NCBI GenBank assembly: GCA_049890295.1 | Contig: JBMHBP010000025.1 | Location: 26,548-90,547 of the forward strand | DNA length: 64,000 nucleotides | From: GCA-2862585 sp049890295 | GTDB lineage: Bacteria; Bacteroidota; Bacteroidia; Flavobacteriales; UBA7312 | Direction: 5' to 3' | Translations under genes and position numbers: made by a program | The notes under the pieces: model-generated | Told to the model about the DNA's origin: nothing | What the model saw: only the letters and a program-made list of their open reading frames with translations | Database searches by the model: none | In this document: positions 25,511-34,834 of the stretch, piece by piece | Layout of the letters: each line of letters opens with the position of its first letter | Position numbering within the stretch: the first letter of the stretch is position 1

Positions 25511-26282
25511 AGTTTCATCTTCACCTAAAATAGGTATAATTTTAGGTACCGGACTTGGTGGTCTAGTGGAAGATATTGACACAGAAATTATTATCCCTTA
25601 TGAAGACATTCCTGATTTTCCAGTTTCAACTGTGGAAGGGCACAAGGGTAAATTAATTTTTGGAAAATTATCAGGCCAAGACGTTGTTGCTATGCAAGGT
25701 CGTTTTCATTTTTATGAAGGATACACCATACAAGAAGTAACTCTACCAGTTAGAGTAATGAAATTATTAGGAATTGAATACTTAATGATATCTAATGCTA
25801 GCGGAGGAGTCAATCCAGATTATGAAATTGGAGATTTGATGATTCTAAATGACCATATTAATTTAATTCCAAGTCCACTAATCGGGCCGAATGATGACAG
25901 CTTAGGGCCTAGATTCCCAGACATGAGTGATGTTTATGATCAAAATCTTATTCACAAAGCCTTAGAAATTGGTCATGAAAATAATTTTAGAATTTCTCAA
26001 GGAGTCTATACTGCTGTAACAGGCCCATGTTTAGAAACTCCAGCAGAGTATAAGTATTTGAGAATTATCGGTTCTGACACTGTAGGAATGTCAACCGTAC
26101 CTGAAGTAATAATAGCAAGGCATATGAATATACCCTGTTTTGCAATATCGGTCATCACAGATCTTGGTGTTGAAGGAAAGATCAAAAAGGTCAGTCATGA
26201 AGAAATTCAAACTGTTGCCGAAGTAGCCGAACCAAAACTAACCACCATCATAAAAGCACTTATTACTTATGTTTCAACTTAA
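25467..26282 (+). CDS. punA: Purine-nucleoside phosphorylase (trimeric class)
   Basis: This 271-aa enzyme cleaves purine nucleosides with phosphate to the base and ribose-1-phosphate. Trimeric PNP motifs are present: ILGTGLGGL near the N-terminus, VEGHKGKL, GRFHFYEGY, SNASGGVNPDYEIGDLM, and the block TAVTGPCLETPAEYKYL followed by VGMSTVPEVIIA. The start ATG lies inside lpxK. The next in-frame starts would remove part of the N-terminal helix, so the overlap seems real. The gene also overlaps the next gene by 14 bp, giving a tightly coupled lpxK-punA-anchor protein run. Confidence 0.94.
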   Translation: MLNRISSITQFLKTKVSSSPKIGIILGTGLGGLVEDIDTEIIIPYEDIPDFPVSTVEGHKGKLIFGKLSGQDVVAMQGRFHFYEGYTIQEVTLPVRVMKLLGIEYLMISNASGGVNPDYEIGDLMILNDHINLIPSPLIGPNDDSLGPRFPDMSDVYDQNLIHKALEIGHENNFRISQGVYTAVTGPCLETPAEYKYLRIIGSDTVGMSTVPEVIIARHMNIPCFAISVITDLGVEGKIKKVSHEEIQTVAEVAEPKLTTIIKALITYVST

Positions 26283-27615
26283 TATCTATCTACTAACAAT
26301 TTGTGTATTGTTTTTTAGTATTGACACAAAAAGTCAAGAGTATGAAAATGTAGAACTTTTATATCACTGGAGTGAAGATTCTTTAGTAGGCTCTGAAAGT
26401 TTTGATAACGTTTATAATGAAATTTGGGGTATAACGAATAATGGGAGAGAGTATGCAATAATTGGTTCTACAGCAGGCACACATTTTTTTGACCTAACTG
26501 AAAGTAATAGTATTAGTGAGGTTGCCTTTGTTGCAGGAAAGGTTCAAGGTTCAGAAATTATACACCGTGATTATCACGATTTTAAAAATCTCTTATATGC
26601 TGTGTCAGACGAAGGACAAAGCTCTCTTCAAATTATAGATTTCAGCACATTGCCCGACTCAGTAAGTTTAGTGTATGATTCTTCAGAACTATTTCAGCGA
26701 TCTCACAATATATTTATTGATACAGCTACAGCGAAACTATATTCTACTAATGGCGATATTTATTCTCTTGAAAATCCACTAGATCCAACATTAATATATA
26801 ACACCTCATTATTAAGTTGTCATGACATGTATGTACAAAACGATACAGCCTATATTAATGGTGGTTATGATGGTTTTTTTATTGTAGATTTTAGTCAAAC
26901 TACACCAGAAAATCAATATCACCAAGTCCTTGGGTCATTACCAACGTATCCCGATCAAGGTTATAATCATTCAGGTTGGCTTACAGCTGATGGAAACTAT
27001 TATGTTATGGCTGATGAAACATGGGGAATGAGGATGAAAATGTTAGATCTTTCAGATTTTTCAAATATAGAAGTCATTTCATTATTTGGGTCAGAAGTAG
27101 ATTCTAACTCAATCCCTCATAATCAAATTATAAGAGGAGATTATTTATATACAGCATATTATCATGACGGTTTATATGTTCACGATATTTCAGAACCCTC
27201 CCAACCAATATTGCTAGCTTATTATGATACATTTTTACCCAATCATCATGATAGTTACATGGGGGCGTGGGGGGTTTATCCATTTTTACCTTCAGGTAAA
27301 ATTTTATTATCTGATATGCAAACTGGCTTGTATGTTTTTACTGTAACATATGACAATCCTTTGAATATGGAAGCTAATTTTAGTAATGATATTTCATTAT
27401 TTCCAAACCCAGCTAATGATTTCTTAACAATCGCAAATACTCATTTTATCTATAACTCCATGCAATTAATTGATATCAATGGAAAAAGTGTTTTCAAGTC
27501 AGATTTGATACATCAAAATCACAAACTTGATATCAGTAAATACAGTCCAGGAATTTATTCATTACGTCTCAGGGGTAAGCATAAATCAAAGTCATTTAAA
27601 TTGATTATAGAATAA
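26269..27615 (+). CDS. Choice-of-anchor B family T9SS-secreted protein
   Basis: This 448-aa secreted protein has a signal peptide (about 1-23, ending TKSQ). The body contains LVIVD-type beta-propeller repeats (GTHFFDLTES, SLQIIDFSTL, DGFFIVDFSQ, LYVHDISEPSQP, TGLYVFTV). These are typical of the choice-of-anchor B family. The C-terminal 75 residues form a T9SS sorting domain (LFPNPANDFLTI, then YSPGIYSLRL). It starts 14 bp before the punA stop. No enzymatic motif is seen; a binding or structural role is likely. A T9SS cargo gene coupled to lipid A and purine salvage genes is probably a neighbourhood accident. Confidence 0.86.
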   Translation: MFQLNIYLLTICVLFFSIDTKSQEYENVELLYHWSEDSLVGSESFDNVYNEIWGITNNGREYAIIGSTAGTHFFDLTESNSISEVAFVAGKVQGSEIIHRDYHDFKNLLYAVSDEGQSSLQIIDFSTLPDSVSLVYDSSELFQRSHNIFIDTATAKLYSTNGDIYSLENPLDPTLIYNTSLLSCHDMYVQNDTAYINGGYDGFFIVDFSQTTPENQYHQVLGSLPTYPDQGYNHSGWLTADGNYYVMADETWGMRMKMLDLSDFSNIEVISLFGSEVDSNSIPHNQIIRGDYLYTAYYHDGLYVHDISEPSQPILLAYYDTFLPNHHDSYMGAWGVYPFLPSGKILLSDMQTGLYVFTVTYDNPLNMEANFSNDISLFPNPANDFLTIANTHFIYNSMQLIDINGKSVFKSDLIHQNHKLDISKYSPGIYSLRLRGKHKSKSFKLIIE

Positions 27616-27628
27616 TCTTTAAATTAAC

Positions 27629-27658
27629 TTTGATTAAATAAAAAAGATTGTAAATTTG
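27629..27658 (+). promoter_or_regulatory. Promoter of rpmH
   Basis: TTTG (27629-27632), 18 bp, TAAATTTG (27651-27658) is a perfect Bacteroidetes -33/-7 pair. The predicted start is near 27665, about 20 nt before the ATG. Confidence 0.78.
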
Positions 27659-27683
27659 CAATCCGTTAAATAAACAAACAACG

Positions 27684-27842
27684 ATGAAGAGAACATTTCA
27701 ACCATCTAACAGAAAAAGAAGAAACAAGCATGGTTTTCGTGACAGAATGGAGTCAGCTAATGGAAGAAAAGTGCTTGCAAGTAGAAGAGCTAAAGGAAGA
27801 AAAAAATTAACGGTTTCGGATGAATCTAGACATAAACGTTAA
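27684..27842 (+). CDS. rpmH: 50S ribosomal protein L34
   Basis: This 52-aa basic protein is the L34 component of the large ribosomal subunit. It begins MKRTFQPSNRKRRNKHGFR and continues RMESANGRKVLASRRAKGR, the standard L34 sequence. A short extra tail (KLTVSDESRHKR) is usual in Bacteroidetes. It forms its own transcription unit, with a perfect promoter 25 bp upstream and a terminator 20 bp downstream. The dnaA, rnpA and yidC genes that flank rpmH in many bacteria are not adjacent here. Confidence 0.97.
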   Translation: MKRTFQPSNRKRRNKHGFRDRMESANGRKVLASRRAKGRKKLTVSDESRHKR

Positions 27843-27862
27843 TTTTAAATTATAAAATATTC

Positions 27863-27892
27863 AAGGTGTTGCAATTGCAACACCTTTTTTTT
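27863..27892 (+). terminator. Terminator of rpmH
   Basis: AAGGTGTTGC, loop AATT, GCAACACCTT is a perfect 10-bp stem followed by six more T residues. The inverted repeat is complete through the loop (24-bp palindrome). Confidence 0.92.
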
Positions 27893-27995
27893 GATATAGT
27901 GTTAAAAAATCAAATGATTTTGTTAATAGTTTAAAAATCAAAAAAGAAACAAATTTATTTAAATCGGTTACATTCGCACATACACTTAAAAAACT

Positions 27996-30845
27996 ATGCC
28001 AAAAGACAATTCAATTAAATCAATTTTAATTATTGGAAGTGGTCCAATAGTGATTGGCCAAGCCTGTGAATTTGACTACTCAGGTTCTCAAGCAGCACGT
28101 TCATTAAAAGAAGAGGGTATTGAGGTTTCGTTGATAAACTCAAATCCTGCGACTATTATGACTGATCCAGTAGTAGCAGATCATGTTTATTTAAAGCCAC
28201 TCACTGTAGAATCAATTGAGGAAATTTTATCTGAAAGAGATATCGATGTTGTTCTTCCAACAATGGGAGGTCAAACAGCACTAAATTTATGTATTGAAGC
28301 TGATGAAAAAGGAGTATGGGAAAAGCATGGTGTTCGAATTATTGGTGTAGATATAGAAGCTATAAATATTACTGAAGATAGAGAAGAGTTCAAGCAATTG
28401 ATGAATAGAATTGGAATTTCTTGTGCACCATCTCAAACAGCCACATCATATTTAGAAGGCAAAGAAATTGCACAAAAATTTGGTTTTCCATTATGTATCA
28501 GAGCTTCGTACACACTTGGTGGTAGTGGGGCGTCATTTGTTCATGAGGCTAAAGATTTTGACAAACTTCTCAAAAGAGGAATGGCTGAATCACCAATTCA
28601 TGAAGTAATAATTGATAAAGCATTAGTAGGTTGGAAAGAATATGAATTGGAATTACTAAGAGATAAAAACGATAATGTAATCATTATTTGCTCTATTGAA
28701 AATATGGACCCCATGGGTATACATACAGGTGACTCTATTACTGTTGCACCAGCAATGACACTTTCTGATAGAACCTATCAACGCATGCGTGATATGGCCA
28801 TAAAAATGATGAGAGCAATTGGAGATTTTGCTGGTGGATGTAATGTTCAATTTGCTGTATCGCCAGATGAAAAGGAAGATATCATTGCCATTGAAATAAA
28901 TCCTCGAGTTTCACGATCATCTGCATTAGCATCCAAAGCTACCGGATATCCTATTGCAAAAATAGCCTCAAAATTAGCTATTGGCTATACACTTGATGAA
29001 TTAGAAAATCAGATTACAAAATCTACTTCAGCCTATTTCGAACCTACACTAGATTATGTCATAGTAAAAATCCCAAGATGGAATTTTGAGAAGTTTGATG
29101 GTGCAGATAAAATTCTTGGATTGCAAATGAAATCTGTTGGAGAAGTTATGGCTATTGGACGTTCATTCCAAGAAGCATTACAAAAAGCCTGTCAATCACT
29201 AGAAATAAAAAGAAATGGTTTAGGTGCTGACGGTAAAAACTGGACAAATCAAGATGACATTCTTCATGCAATGAAAAATGCTAGTAGCGATAGAGTATTC
29301 AGAATTTATGATGCTATTCGATTAGGTATTCCGTTGAAAACTATTTACGATATTACTAAAATGGATTATTGGTTCCTAAGACAAATTGAGGAACTAGTTA
29401 ACTTAGAATTTGAAATAGAAAAATACCACATTGATAATATTTCAAAGGAACTTTTGCTTGAAGCAAAAATGAAGGGCTATGCGGATAGACAAGTTGCTCA
29501 TTTGTTAAGATGTTTAGAAAGTGAAGTTCATCAAAAACGAACAGAATTAGGCATTAATAGAGTATACAAATTAGTCGACACATGTGCTGCTGAGTTTGAA
29601 GCAAAAACACCCTATTATTACTCAACTTTTGAGTCACAAATGCAGTTAGAAGGTGGAGAAGTATATGCTGAAAACGAAAGTGTAAGTTCAAACAAGAAAA
29701 AAATAATTGTTCTAGGATCAGGGCCTAATAGGATAGGCCAAGGAATAGAGTTTGATTATTGCTGTGTACATGGTGTATTGGCCGCAAAAGAGTGTGAGTA
29801 TGAAACTATAATGATTAACTGTAATCCAGAAACAGTTTCAACAGATTTTGATACTTCAGATAAATTATATTTTGAACCCGTATTTTGGGAGCATATATAT
29901 GATATTATTAAGCATGAAAATCCAGAAGGTGTAATTGTTCAGTTAGGCGGACAAACAGCTTTGAAATTAGCTGAGAAACTTAGTCGATACGGAGTAAAAA
30001 TTATGGGGACTAGTTTTCAAGCACTAGACCTTGCTGAAGACAGAGGCCGTTTTTCTACACTTTTGAGAGATAATAATGTACCATTTCCAGACTTTGGAGT
30101 AATTGAAACTGCAGAAGAAGCTATAGAACTAGCCAAAGAGCTACAATTTCCTATTCTGGTGAGACCATCCTATGTTTTAGGAGGTCAAGGAATGAAAATT
30201 GTCATCAATGAGACTGAGTTAGAACACCATGTAGTCAATTTATTGAAAGACATTCCAGGAAATAGAGTTTTACTTGATCATTATTTGGATAACGCCATAG
30301 AAGCCGAAGCCGATGCCATTTGTGATGGAGAAAATGTGTATATAATTGGTATAATGGAGCATATTGAGCCTTGTGGAATTCATTCGGGTGATTCAAATGC
30401 TGTACTTCCAACTTTTGATTTGAGTGATAATGTACGTCAACAAATCATTGATATTACTCACAAAATTGCATTAGCATTAAAAACTGTAGGGCTCATAAAT
30501 ATACAGTTTGCCATTAAAAACGAAGTAGTATATGTTATAGAAGCTAACCCAAGAGCATCACGTACAGTACCATTTATTGCTAAGGCCTATAGAGAGCCCT
30601 ATGTAAATTATGCTACTAAGGTAATGCTAGGAAGTAATACCTTAAAAGATTTTGATTTTAAGCCATTTAAAAAAGGATATGCAATAAAGGTACCAGTATT
30701 TTCGTTTAATAAATTTCCAAACGTGAATAAAGAACTAGGACCAGAAATGAAATCAACAGGTGAAGCAATTCATTTTATTGATGATTTGAAAGATCCTTTT
30801 TTTAAGAAAGTTTATTCTGAAAGAAGTTTATACTTAAGCCGATAG
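27996..30845 (+). CDS. carB: Carbamoyl-phosphate synthase large subunit, without allosteric domain
   Basis: CarB makes carbamoyl phosphate from bicarbonate, ammonia (delivered by CarA) and two ATP for pyrimidine and arginine synthesis. The 949-aa protein has both synthetase halves. The first starts IIGSGPIVIGQACEFDYSG, with an ATP-grasp around residues 130-340. The second starts VLGSGPNRIGQGIEFDYCC near 560, with an ATP-grasp ending at EANPRASRTVPFIAK. It stops about 120 residues short of E. coli CarB (1073 aa), exactly where the MGS-like allosteric domain would begin. From memory, other Bacteroidetes CarB proteins are similarly short. carA is not in the window. It is followed after 3 bp by the DUF4834 gene. 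Confidence 0.95.
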   Translation: MPKDNSIKSILIIGSGPIVIGQACEFDYSGSQAARSLKEEGIEVSLINSNPATIMTDPVVADHVYLKPLTVESIEEILSERDIDVVLPTMGGQTALNLCIEADEKGVWEKHGVRIIGVDIEAINITEDREEFKQLMNRIGISCAPSQTATSYLEGKEIAQKFGFPLCIRASYTLGGSGASFVHEAKDFDKLLKRGMAESPIHEVIIDKALVGWKEYELELLRDKNDNVIIICSIENMDPMGIHTGDSITVAPAMTLSDRTYQRMRDMAIKMMRAIGDFAGGCNVQFAVSPDEKEDIIAIEINPRVSRSSALASKATGYPIAKIASKLAIGYTLDELENQITKSTSAYFEPTLDYVIVKIPRWNFEKFDGADKILGLQMKSVGEVMAIGRSFQEALQKACQSLEIKRNGLGADGKNWTNQDDILHAMKNASSDRVFRIYDAIRLGIPLKTIYDITKMDYWFLRQIEELVNLEFEIEKYHIDNISKELLLEAKMKGYADRQVAHLLRCLESEVHQKRTELGINRVYKLVDTCAAEFEAKTPYYYSTFESQMQLEGGEVYAENESVSSNKKKIIVLGSGPNRIGQGIEFDYCCVHGVLAAKECEYETIMINCNPETVSTDFDTSDKLYFEPVFWEHIYDIIKHENPEGVIVQLGGQTALKLAEKLSRYGVKIMGTSFQALDLAEDRGRFSTLLRDNNVPFPDFGVIETAEEAIELAKELQFPILVRPSYVLGGQGMKIVINETELEHHVVNLLKDIPGNRVLLDHYLDNAIEAEADAICDGENVYIIGIMEHIEPCGIHSGDSNAVLPTFDLSDNVRQQIIDITHKIALALKTVGLINIQFAIKNEVVYVIEANPRASRTVPFIAKAYREPYVNYATKVMLGSNTLKDFDFKPFKKGYAIKVPVFSFNKFPNVNKELGPEMKSTGEAIHFIDDLKDPFFKKVYSERSLYLSR

Positions 30846-30848
30846 AGT

Positions 30849-31091
30849 ATGGGTCTGTTAAAAGGTATTTTTATATTTCTTATTGCGTATTATTCAATTC
30901 GACTTATTCTTAGATTGCTTGCACCCTTTTTGATAAAGAGTTTCATTTCAAAGGCTTATAGAAATCAAAAGCCATTTGAGAATAGAAAGCAAGAAGGAGA
31001 AGTGACAATAGAAAAGAATAAAACAACTCAAAACTCTTCGAAATCTAACGTGGGTGAATATGTAGATTTTGAGGAAATTGATGATAAATAA
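30849..31091 (+). CDS. DUF4834 family small membrane protein
   Basis: This 80-aa protein has one N-terminal hydrophobic helix (about 3-25), a basic stretch, and a charged tail ending GEYVDFEEIDDK. That tail and the MGLLKGIFIFLI start match the Bacteroidetes-specific DUF4834 family, whose function is unknown. It lies between carB (3-bp gap) and a YfhO-type gene (11-bp gap). I recall this order from related genomes, but I cannot check it here. Confidence 0.82.
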   Translation: MGLLKGIFIFLIAYYSIRLILRLLAPFLIKSFISKAYRNQKPFENRKQEGEVTIEKNKTTQNSSKSNVGEYVDFEEIDDK

Positions 31092-31102
31092 ATTACAGAA
31101 TT

Positions 31103-33490
31103 ATGAAAACTATTGATTGGAAGAAGCTACTACCACACCTAACAGCAATAGTCACTTTTATACTCATTTCAGTAATTTACTTTTCGCCAGTACTTGAGGG
31201 TAAAAAACTCGAACAACAAGACATTCGACAATTTATCGGAATGTCGGAAGAAATCAAACAGCATCGAACTGATTATGAAGAAGAACCACTTTGGACAAAC
31301 TCCATGTTTTCTGGAATGCCTGCCTATCAGATTTCAGTAAAGTACAAGAGTAATTTAGTAAGTTATTTTTCCAACCTATTCAGATTATATTTACCTGCTC
31401 CTATTGGTGTTGTGTTTTTGTATTTGTTAGGTTTTTATTTCTTACTCGTCACTCTTTCAATAGATTATCGTTTAGCAATAATTGGTGCTATTGCTTTTGC
31501 TTTTTCCTCCTATTTTTTCATCATTATTGAAGCTGGACACAATACAAAAGCACACGCAATTAGCTATTTAGCTCCTGTATTAGCATCTGTATTGATGGTA
31601 TTTAGAGGAAAATTGATACTTGGCTCTGCACTAACTGCTTTGTTTACGGCTTTAATGGTAAACGCTAATCATTTTCAAATAACCTATTATTTAGTCATAC
31701 TTCTTATAATCATAGGAATAGTAAAACTCTTTAAAGCTGTAAATGAAAAGTCGTTTAACCAATTTCTAAAGCAGGTAGGCGTATTATTGCTAGCTGGTGT
31801 CATTGGAGCATCAACAAGTACTACCCGTATTGCTACCACTATGGAATATGGGGAAGAAAGTATTCGAGGTAAATCCGAATTGACAGCTAATCAAAATAAT
31901 AAAACATCAGGCTTAGATAAAGATTATGCAACTGCTTGGAGTTATGGTAAGTCAGAATCTTTTACTCTTTTAATTCCAAATTTTCATGGTGGTGCATCTG
32001 GTGGATCACTTTCAACAGATTCTGAAACCTATAAATTATTTAAAGATAACGGACAAACTAGTCAAGGAAAACAAATTATTAAAAGTTTACCCTTATACTG
32101 GGGTGATCAACCTTTTACTTCTGGCCCTGTTTATGCCGGTGCAGTCTGCTGTTTTTTGTTTGTTTTTGGTTTATTTCTGATAAATGGATACATGAGATGG
32201 TGGGTCTTGACCTCGTTTTTATTAATGCTTGCCTTATCTTGGGGTAAAAACTTTATGCCTCTCACAGATTTTTTCCTCGATTATATTCCAGGTTATAATA
32301 AGTTCAGAGCGGTTTCAACAACATTAGTTATTGTTGAGTTGCTAATTCCGTTAGTAGGACTAGTAGCGTTGAATTATGTTTTAGATAATGGGAAAACACA
32401 AAAAACACTTAATGGTTTAAAATATTCTTTAGGTATAACAGCCGGACTGAGTCTCATTTTTGCATTATTCCCTACTATGTTTTTTGATTTTGTTAGCCCA
32501 TCAGACCCTCAAGATACTAATGCAGTGTATGAAGCTATTCGATTGGATAGACAGTCTCTTTTCAAGTCAGATGCATTCCGTTCATTAGTTTTTATTGTTC
32601 TAGCTGCAGGAACACTTTGGTTTTATTTGACCCAAACTCTTAAAAAACTTCATGTAATTTTTATTATAGGCCTTTTAGTTTTGGTTGATATGTGGGGCGT
32701 AAATAAGCGGTATATCAATAATGAAAATTTCAAAGCCAGCAGAAAAGTATCACAACCCTATTCACCATCCTTAGCCGACCAACAAATTTTGAACGATAAG
32801 GATCCTAATTTTAGAGTTTATAACACGACTGTTAGTCCATTTAATGATGCATCAACATCCTACTTTCATAAATCCATTGGCGGTTATCATGGTGCTAAAT
32901 TGAGAAAATATCAGGAGTTGATTGAGAACCATATCTCAAAAGGTAATATGCAAGTTCTAAACATGCTCAATACCAAGTACTTTATAGTAAACTCACAAAA
33001 TGGTCCAACGGCTCAGCTTAATAGGGCTGCACTTGGAAATGCGTGGTTTGTTAATGATATCATAAAAGTAGAAAATGCTGATGTTGAAATCGCAAAATTG
33101 TCAGAAATAAATACGTCTACTCAAGCAGTGATTGACGAACGTTTTCAAGTCCCAGAGTTAGCCACTATTGATAGTACAGCAACTATTCAAATGATTAGCT
33201 ATAGGGCCAATCACCTAATTTATGAATCCAGTTCACAAAGTAATCAGTTTGCTGTATTCTCCGAAATCTATTATGATAAAGGATGGAATGCTTATCTAGA
33301 CGGTGTTTTAGTTCCTCATGTTAAAGCTAACTACGTTTTAAGAGCAATGTCCGTTCCTGCTGGTAATCACACTATTGAGTTTAAGTTTGAGCCTTCCACC
33401 TTTTATACAGGCGAGAGAGTGTCATTAGCATCATCGGTTGCATTGCTTATATTTTTGATTTTCGCCCTTTATAGAGAGGTAAAACCATAA
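31103..33490 (+). CDS. YfhO-type polytopic membrane protein
   Basis: This 795-aa integral membrane protein has about a dozen hydrophobic segments, the first at about 12-30 and the last near 770-790. A long extracytoplasmic C-terminal region lies between about 570 and 765. It resembles the YfhO family (GT-C-like), implicated in glycosylation of cell-wall or lipid-linked polymers in Firmicutes. Family hallmarks visible here are the early SGMPAYQIS segment after the first helix and the late ENADVEIAKL to YYDKGWNAYLDG stretch. Its stop overlaps the next glycosyltransferase start (TAATG). A role in surface glycan modification is inferred. Confidence 0.85.
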   Translation: MKTIDWKKLLPHLTAIVTFILISVIYFSPVLEGKKLEQQDIRQFIGMSEEIKQHRTDYEEEPLWTNSMFSGMPAYQISVKYKSNLVSYFSNLFRLYLPAPIGVVFLYLLGFYFLLVTLSIDYRLAIIGAIAFAFSSYFFIIIEAGHNTKAHAISYLAPVLASVLMVFRGKLILGSALTALFTALMVNANHFQITYYLVILLIIIGIVKLFKAVNEKSFNQFLKQVGVLLLAGVIGASTSTTRIATTMEYGEESIRGKSELTANQNNKTSGLDKDYATAWSYGKSESFTLLIPNFHGGASGGSLSTDSETYKLFKDNGQTSQGKQIIKSLPLYWGDQPFTSGPVYAGAVCCFLFVFGLFLINGYMRWWVLTSFLLMLALSWGKNFMPLTDFFLDYIPGYNKFRAVSTTLVIVELLIPLVGLVALNYVLDNGKTQKTLNGLKYSLGITAGLSLIFALFPTMFFDFVSPSDPQDTNAVYEAIRLDRQSLFKSDAFRSLVFIVLAAGTLWFYLTQTLKKLHVIFIIGLLVLVDMWGVNKRYINNENFKASRKVSQPYSPSLADQQILNDKDPNFRVYNTTVSPFNDASTSYFHKSIGGYHGAKLRKYQELIENHISKGNMQVLNMLNTKYFIVNSQNGPTAQLNRAALGNAWFVNDIIKVENADVEIAKLSEINTSTQAVIDERFQVPELATIDSTATIQMISYRANHLIYESSSQSNQFAVFSEIYYDKGWNAYLDGVLVPHVKANYVLRAMSVPAGNHTIEFKFEPSTFYTGERVSLASSVALLIFLIFALYREVKP

Positions 33491-34779
33491 TGAAGAAAGT
33501 ACTCATTATCACCTACTATTGGCCACCTGGTTCTGGACCTGGTGTCCAGCGTTTTTTAAAATTTAGTAAATACTTACGAGATTACGGATGGGAGCCATTG
33601 ATTTTAACTGTCAAAAATGGCACTTACCCCAATCAAGACGAGTCTTTAATCAATGATATTCCCAATGGAGTTAAGGTTTTTAAAACAAAAACATTTGAGC
33701 CATTTAGCTTGTATTCTTTACTAACCGGTAAAAAAACTAACTCAAAGCTATCTGGTTCAATTGGTTTATCTAATAAATCTTTAGTTCAACGACTTTTTCT
33801 ATACATACGAGCTAATTTTTTTATTCCTGATGCTCGTAAAGGGTGGAACTCTTACGCCCTCAAAAAAGCCCAACAAATTATTAAAGATGAAGGAATCGAT
33901 GCCATTATTACAACTGGCCCACCGCACAGCACTCATCTAATTGGGAAAAAGCTCAAAAAGTGGTTTCAATTGCCATGGATTGCTGATTTTAGAGATCCTT
34001 GGACAACTGTTTTTTACAATTCTATTTTTCCACGATCAATGGCTACCAAAAGACAGGACAAAAAGTTAGAGGATATCGTTTTAAATGAAGCCGATATGGT
34101 AACGGTAGTTAGTAAGGGAATGTTTGATGAGTTTTCTGATAGAGCAACGTCTATTTGTACAATATATAACGGCTTTGATGAAGCTGATTTTGTACATAAA
34201 ACGCCAATCAGACCCGAAAAGTTTGTTATCTCTCATGTTGGTAATTTTTACGACAGTCAAAATGTAGAATGTTTATGGCGTTGTATAAGAGATCTTACCG
34301 AAGAAAATGATAGTTTTAAAAGCCACTTACAATTAAATTTTGTGGGTAATGTTCATCATGAAGTGATTGATAGTATTGAAGCTTTCGGACTATCTTCTTA
34401 TGTGACACAAAAGGGTTTTCTTTCACATGACAAAGCCATTGAACAAATGATGAGTTCGGCGACATTATTGTTTTTAATACCTAAGTCAGAAAATAACCAC
34501 TTGATAATTACTGGTAAACTCTTTGAATACCTAGCTAGTTCAAAACCCATATTAGCCATTGGTCCATCTGGAAATGCTTCAGTTATTTTATCCGAATCAG
34601 AAAGAGGTATAATGATGGCTTACGACAATTATGGCTATATGAAGCAACAGATTCTAAGTCACTACAAAGGATGGTTAGAAAATACATCATTTACCAAAAA
34701 CACAGATAAAATCAATCAGTTTAGTCGAAAAAAACTGACAGAGTTATTGGCTAAACAATTAGATTCAATTTCAAAGTAG
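33490..34779 (+). CDS. GT4-like glycosyltransferase
   Basis: This 429-aa GT-B glycosyltransferase begins VLIITYYWPPGSGPGVQRF, a glycine-rich acceptor-side loop seen in Bacteroidetes GT4-like proteins. Conserved parts are WIADFRDPW near 165-175, VVSKGMFDEF, IYNGFDEADF near 228 and the C-terminal donor-binding segment ITGKLFEYLASSKPILAIGP. It is translationally coupled to the YfhO gene. The sugar and acceptor are unknown. Its setting with a flippase suggests surface polysaccharide assembly. Confidence 0.87.
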   Translation: MKKVLIITYYWPPGSGPGVQRFLKFSKYLRDYGWEPLILTVKNGTYPNQDESLINDIPNGVKVFKTKTFEPFSLYSLLTGKKTNSKLSGSIGLSNKSLVQRLFLYIRANFFIPDARKGWNSYALKKAQQIIKDEGIDAIITTGPPHSTHLIGKKLKKWFQLPWIADFRDPWTTVFYNSIFPRSMATKRQDKKLEDIVLNEADMVTVVSKGMFDEFSDRATSICTIYNGFDEADFVHKTPIRPEKFVISHVGNFYDSQNVECLWRCIRDLTEENDSFKSHLQLNFVGNVHHEVIDSIEAFGLSSYVTQKGFLSHDKAIEQMMSSATLLFLIPKSENNHLIITGKLFEYLASSKPILAIGPSGNASVILSESERGIMMAYDNYGYMKQQILSHYKGWLENTSFTKNTDKINQFSRKKLTELLAKQLDSISK

Positions 34780-34800
34780 AATTTTCGTTACTATATCATA

Positions 34801-34829
34801 ATTGCAACTAAATTAAAACCTTACATTTG
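34801..34829 (+). promoter_or_regulatory. Promoter of the wzx-like gene
   Basis: ATTG (34801-34804), 17 bp, TACATTTG (34822-34829) fits the -33/-7 pattern with one mismatch. The box ends 5 nt before the ATG at 34835, predicting a leaderless mRNA. Confidence 0.5.
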
Positions 34830-34834
34830 TTTTA

